DNA of 64,000 bases, from NCBI GenBank assembly GCA_002438845.1, contig DJRG01000029.1, positions 1 through 64,000 of the forward strand. The letters run 5' to 3'. The position numbers and the translations under genes were made by a program. The notes under the pieces were generated by a model, which did not search any database, had not been told where the DNA came from, and saw only the letters and a program-made list of their open reading frames with translations. Below are positions 62,701 to 64,000 of this stretch, in pieces (the first letter of the stretch is position 1; each line of letters opens with the position of its first letter). Source of the DNA: Bacteroidales bacterium UBA6366. Its GTDB lineage: Bacteria; Bacteroidota; Bacteroidia; Bacteroidales; UBA932.

Positions 62701-63001
62701 AAACGGGCACATCGACCGTGACAGTCCTGTAGCCCAAACTTGAGACTTCAAGTGTGACGGATGAGGAATTTTTCAAGGAAAGATTCCATTTTCCGTCAAG
62801 ATCAGTGGTTGTTCCGGTAGTTGTTCCAAGAACAAGCACTCCCGCTCCGACCACAGGGACACCGGAAGGATCAGTGACCTTGCCGCTGACCGACCTACCG
62901 CCCTGGGCGAGGCAGAGTTCCATAGGCAGGGTCATAAGCAACGTAAAAATCGTCGCGATGACACCGACCCTACGGGCGCTGCATAAAACATTCACATTCA
63001 T
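59786..63001 (-). CDS. SusC/RagA-family TonB-dependent transporter (PUL2)
   Basis: The 1071-residue protein has a signal peptide (cleavage near LCLAQGG) and a CarboxypepD-reg domain (about 33-110; VSGKVTDPSGVPVVGAGVLV). The plug contains VVVAYGTQKRASLTGAISSV and the SusC signature STLKDASAAIYGMRASNGVILI. A large barrel ends TYPLICTVNFGANIKF. No STN domain is present. It lies 22 bp after the end of the GH78 remnant, and I saw no promoter box in that gap, so transcription probably begins upstream, within or before the remnant. Confidence 0.95.
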   Translation of the reverse strand: MNVNVLCSARRVGVIATIFTLLMTLPMELCLAQGGRSVSGKVTDPSGVPVVGAGVLVLGTTTGTTTDLDGKWNLSLKNSSSVTLEVSSLGYRTVTVDVPVSQSVVNVVLPEDMTTLEDVVVVAYGTQKRASLTGAISSVSSKAIKETKNENVVNMLSGKMAGVRVVQTSGEPGSFSSSINIRGMGRPLVVIDGVPRDNMERLDANEIESISTLKDASAAIYGMRASNGVILITTKRGQSGTSNIEYEGYAGFSMPINTPDGLNAWQFMEITNENNIMRGSMSPGKFIYSLEEIEKYRSGTKVGTEWWRINNNNYSPQTSHTLSISGGTDKVQYFTNMAYMKQTGVYSTGDLNYNRFNVRSNIDAKVTDHLKASLLINAMMDTKNSPYYDTEVFYRTAWVERPVDAAYANYTKPYMANISQGYNPLAITDSDIVGYKRHNQKMAQLTGSLTYDFPWVEGLQAKASYSYDYTNWENKELKKSYTLYTYNVENNEFVPSVYGGKDDQPELNSIRRSTRFSQNQLFQGSLRFDRTFGKHHVAALALYEQQTTDMDNFYAQRYIEMTSLGELSNGISEGQIGSMDSSYYSSGVRTADQSGLWQIASKSLVGRVNYDYAERYFVEAAFRYDGSSKFYKGHQWGFFPSVSAGWRISEEPFLKSAAALSFIDNLKLRASYGEAGDDSTANFQYIEGYEYGSGSFDWWPLIWDGKDVNIIKLLATPNENLTWIRTKTADIGLDADFWNGKFGFEFDLFQRFRSGIPATRNVTIPDWLGQNLAQENLNSDRTRGFDLTLRHRHHFGGFRYGVTGNIAFSRTMRVYVEQEEYGTQYLNWKNMSKNRYNDIWWGYDYAGQFGSLEQVWSSPIMDNRGNSELKPGDYSYEDWNGDGVIDDSDKHPIAFGAQSTPVMYYGFTIDMSWKGIDLTAVFQGGAFNNVKYDWYLSTPFIYDKNGPSYFYDRWHMADPSADPKDPRTEWISGYLPTTSQGSEAMSLNTSTSKASLHDASYLRLKSLEIGYTFPQKWMSKVSVKNLRVFANAYNLFTITGLKYLDPEHPSSGYGTTYPLICTVNFGANIKF

Positions 63002-63023
63002 AATTTATAAGATTAGTATGTAA

Positions 63024-63785
63024 TTAACTGTCAAACTTAAACCTATGTTTCCCTGAAGAGAGTTTCTCCTCACGGCCCCCGACGCGAAGTGTCGCCTCCG
63101 TGTTTGCCGGGACAGTGACCTCAAGCACAACCTTGTTTCCAGTCCTTTTCCACGATGAGCCGACAAGGCCGGAGGCAGTCATGCAACTTGCCGACACGCT
63201 TTGAAGCCGATCCACAAAATGTGGCCTGAACACAATGTGACGGAAGCCAGGTCTCTCCGGGTCACAGTTTATTCCCGCGATGTCGTTGTACATCCATGCG
63301 TCAATGTCTCCGAGGAACACATGATTCATCGACAGCCTGTCTCCTTCCCTTGCCACCCAATGTTCGGGCATGGTCGAGTAGCCGAGTTTTCTCCAGTACG
63401 CCCATGATGGTTCTGTCTCGGATGTGGCCACCTGATAGGCAAGATCCGCATGACCATATTCAGTCAGCATCCGAAGCAGCGTCTTGCTGCCGATCATGCC
63501 GCAGTCGAGATGGTCGCCGGCGGCGCACACAGCCTCCACCAGCCTTTCCGCAACCTTTCCGCAGAACCCATCAGGCACGATTCCAAGGTAAAGGGCGAGA
63601 GACTGCGCTGTCTGGGATCCGTTTGAATACACGCCGCTCTCTCTGTCAAACCATTTGGAATTAATCAATTCACGAACCGCATCAGCTTTTGACAGCCAAG
63701 GCTCAGGACTGTTGCCGAGCAATCTTTCGAAGCGGGCCATAGCCTGGAGTTCGTACCAATAAAAACATGTGGAAGTGTAGTCATT
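63024..63785 (-). pseudogene. Truncated GH78 alpha-L-rhamnosidase, C-terminal remnant
   Basis: The frame reads into the C-terminal part of a GH78 protein: the last helices of the (alpha/alpha)6 barrel (AMARFERLLGNSPEPW, SQTAQSLALYLGIVPDGFC, ETEPSWAYWRKLGYSTMPEHW, SMNHVFLGDIDAWMYNDIAGI) and the C-terminal beta domain (FRHIVFRPHFV, VEVTVPANTEATLRVGG). Family members run to 700-1100 residues; here only about 250 remain and the catalytic acid region is absent. Homology-like sequence continues in frame upstream of the first ATG (63740) with HNDYTSTCFYWYELQ, up to the start of the divergent AraC gene (63786). The nearest in-frame stop is at 63888-63890. It is best read as a 5'-deleted gene. Confidence 0.75.
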
Positions 63786-64000
63786 ATGGAAAAGGACATA
63801 CTTAATTATTTGACTTTCACAGACGATGACGTGACATGGGGAGGCGTCGTCAGTTTTGTCGAGACACAGGATGTCGGAGCCGGGGAATCATACCCTCCAG
63901 GTGACCATCCCAAACGCTACCTTTTCTCTCCGGAGACCGGTCGTGTGGTGGATGAGTTCCAACTGGTTTACATAACTTTAGGCAGTGGATGGTTCAGATC
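63786..64000 (+). CDS. AraC-family regulator, 5' part only (runs off the window)
   Basis: The ATG at 63786 opens a frame to the window edge (about 71 residues). The sequence contains YPPGDHPKRYLFSPETGRV and DEFQLVYITLGSGWF, which match the N-terminal cupin-like sensor segment of a common Bacteroidota AraC-type regulator; the helix-turn-helix half lies beyond the window. It is divergent from PUL2 and is probably its regulator. There is no free intergenic space between its start codon and the GH78 remnant, so its promoter must lie inside the remnant. Confidence 0.75.
   Translation, partial: MEKDILNYLTFTDDDVTWGGVVSFVETQDVGAGESYPPGDHPKRYLFSPETGRVVDEFQLVYITLGSGWFR

Noticed and set aside
63786..63890. 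Reading the GH78 frame on to the stop at 63888 as real N-terminal sequence
   Set aside because: The same bases encode a convincing AraC-type N-terminus on the other strand, and the GH78-strand translation there loses family character.

Overview
The window is chromosomal DNA of a Bacteroidota species, most likely a gut or rumen Bacteroidales. Evidence: two SusC/SusD systems, many lipoproteins with fimbrillin-like, BACON and DUF3823 domains, a six-S1-domain ribosomal protein S1, promoters of the TAnnTTTG (-7) type, and typical Bacteroidota families (DUF4625, DUF5723). I could not assign the genus. No rRNA, tRNA, insertion sequence, phage or CRISPR array was seen.

Layout. (1) 0.1-17.1 kb is a core region: a solo AAA ATPase behind two palindromes; cell-wall genes (mltG, a LysM glucosaminidase); rnz; rpsA; corA; mntP; recR; murQ with a MurK-like kinase; an SGNH esterase; pnuC; a lipoprotein/outer-membrane protein pair; and a porin. 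(2) 17.2-39.1 kb is a polysaccharide utilization locus (PUL) that I predict targets D-arabinan, the D-arabinofuranose polymer of mycobacterial and actinobacterial arabinogalactan and lipoarabinomannan. The leftward operon encodes SusC, SusD, a FucI-type isomerase, a DUF6786-like lipoprotein, a FucP-type permease, an AraB-type ribulokinase and a multidomain GH183-like lipoprotein. The rightward genes encode a LacI regulator, then GH172, GH183 (DUF4185), GH97 and GH116 enzymes. GH183 endo-enzymes and GH172/GH116 exo-enzymes would release D-arabinose. FucP would import it, FucI would convert it to D-ribulose, and the kinase would make D-ribulose 5-phosphate. Matching palindromes in front of both arms suggest that LacI controls both.

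(3) 39.4-44.8 kb is a metal block. A Fur/Zur-type repressor is divergent from a His/Cys-rich exported peptide, a TonB-dependent receptor and two DUF4625 lipoproteins, with a 15-bp perfect palindrome over the promoter. An oxidoreductase and an acetyltransferase follow. Two intergenic stretches at either end of this block carry the same hairpin repeat with a 50-bp period.

(4) 45.9-64.0 kb is a second PUL: an AraC-type regulator (cut by the window edge), a truncated GH78 rhamnosidase remnant, SusC, SusD, DUF3823, two glycan-binding-type lipoproteins, three tandem paralogues of a TIM-barrel-like family I do not recognise (candidate new glycoside hydrolases), a sialate-O-acetylesterase-like esterase and a GH92 alpha-mannosidase. 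Its substrate is unknown; an alpha-mannose-containing, acetylated glycan is a reasonable guess.

The most interesting elements are the D-arabinan locus, the triplicated putative hydrolase family, the 50-bp hairpin repeats, and the junction where the rhamnosidase remnant abuts the regulator. Family names come from recognising motifs in the translations; no database search was run.
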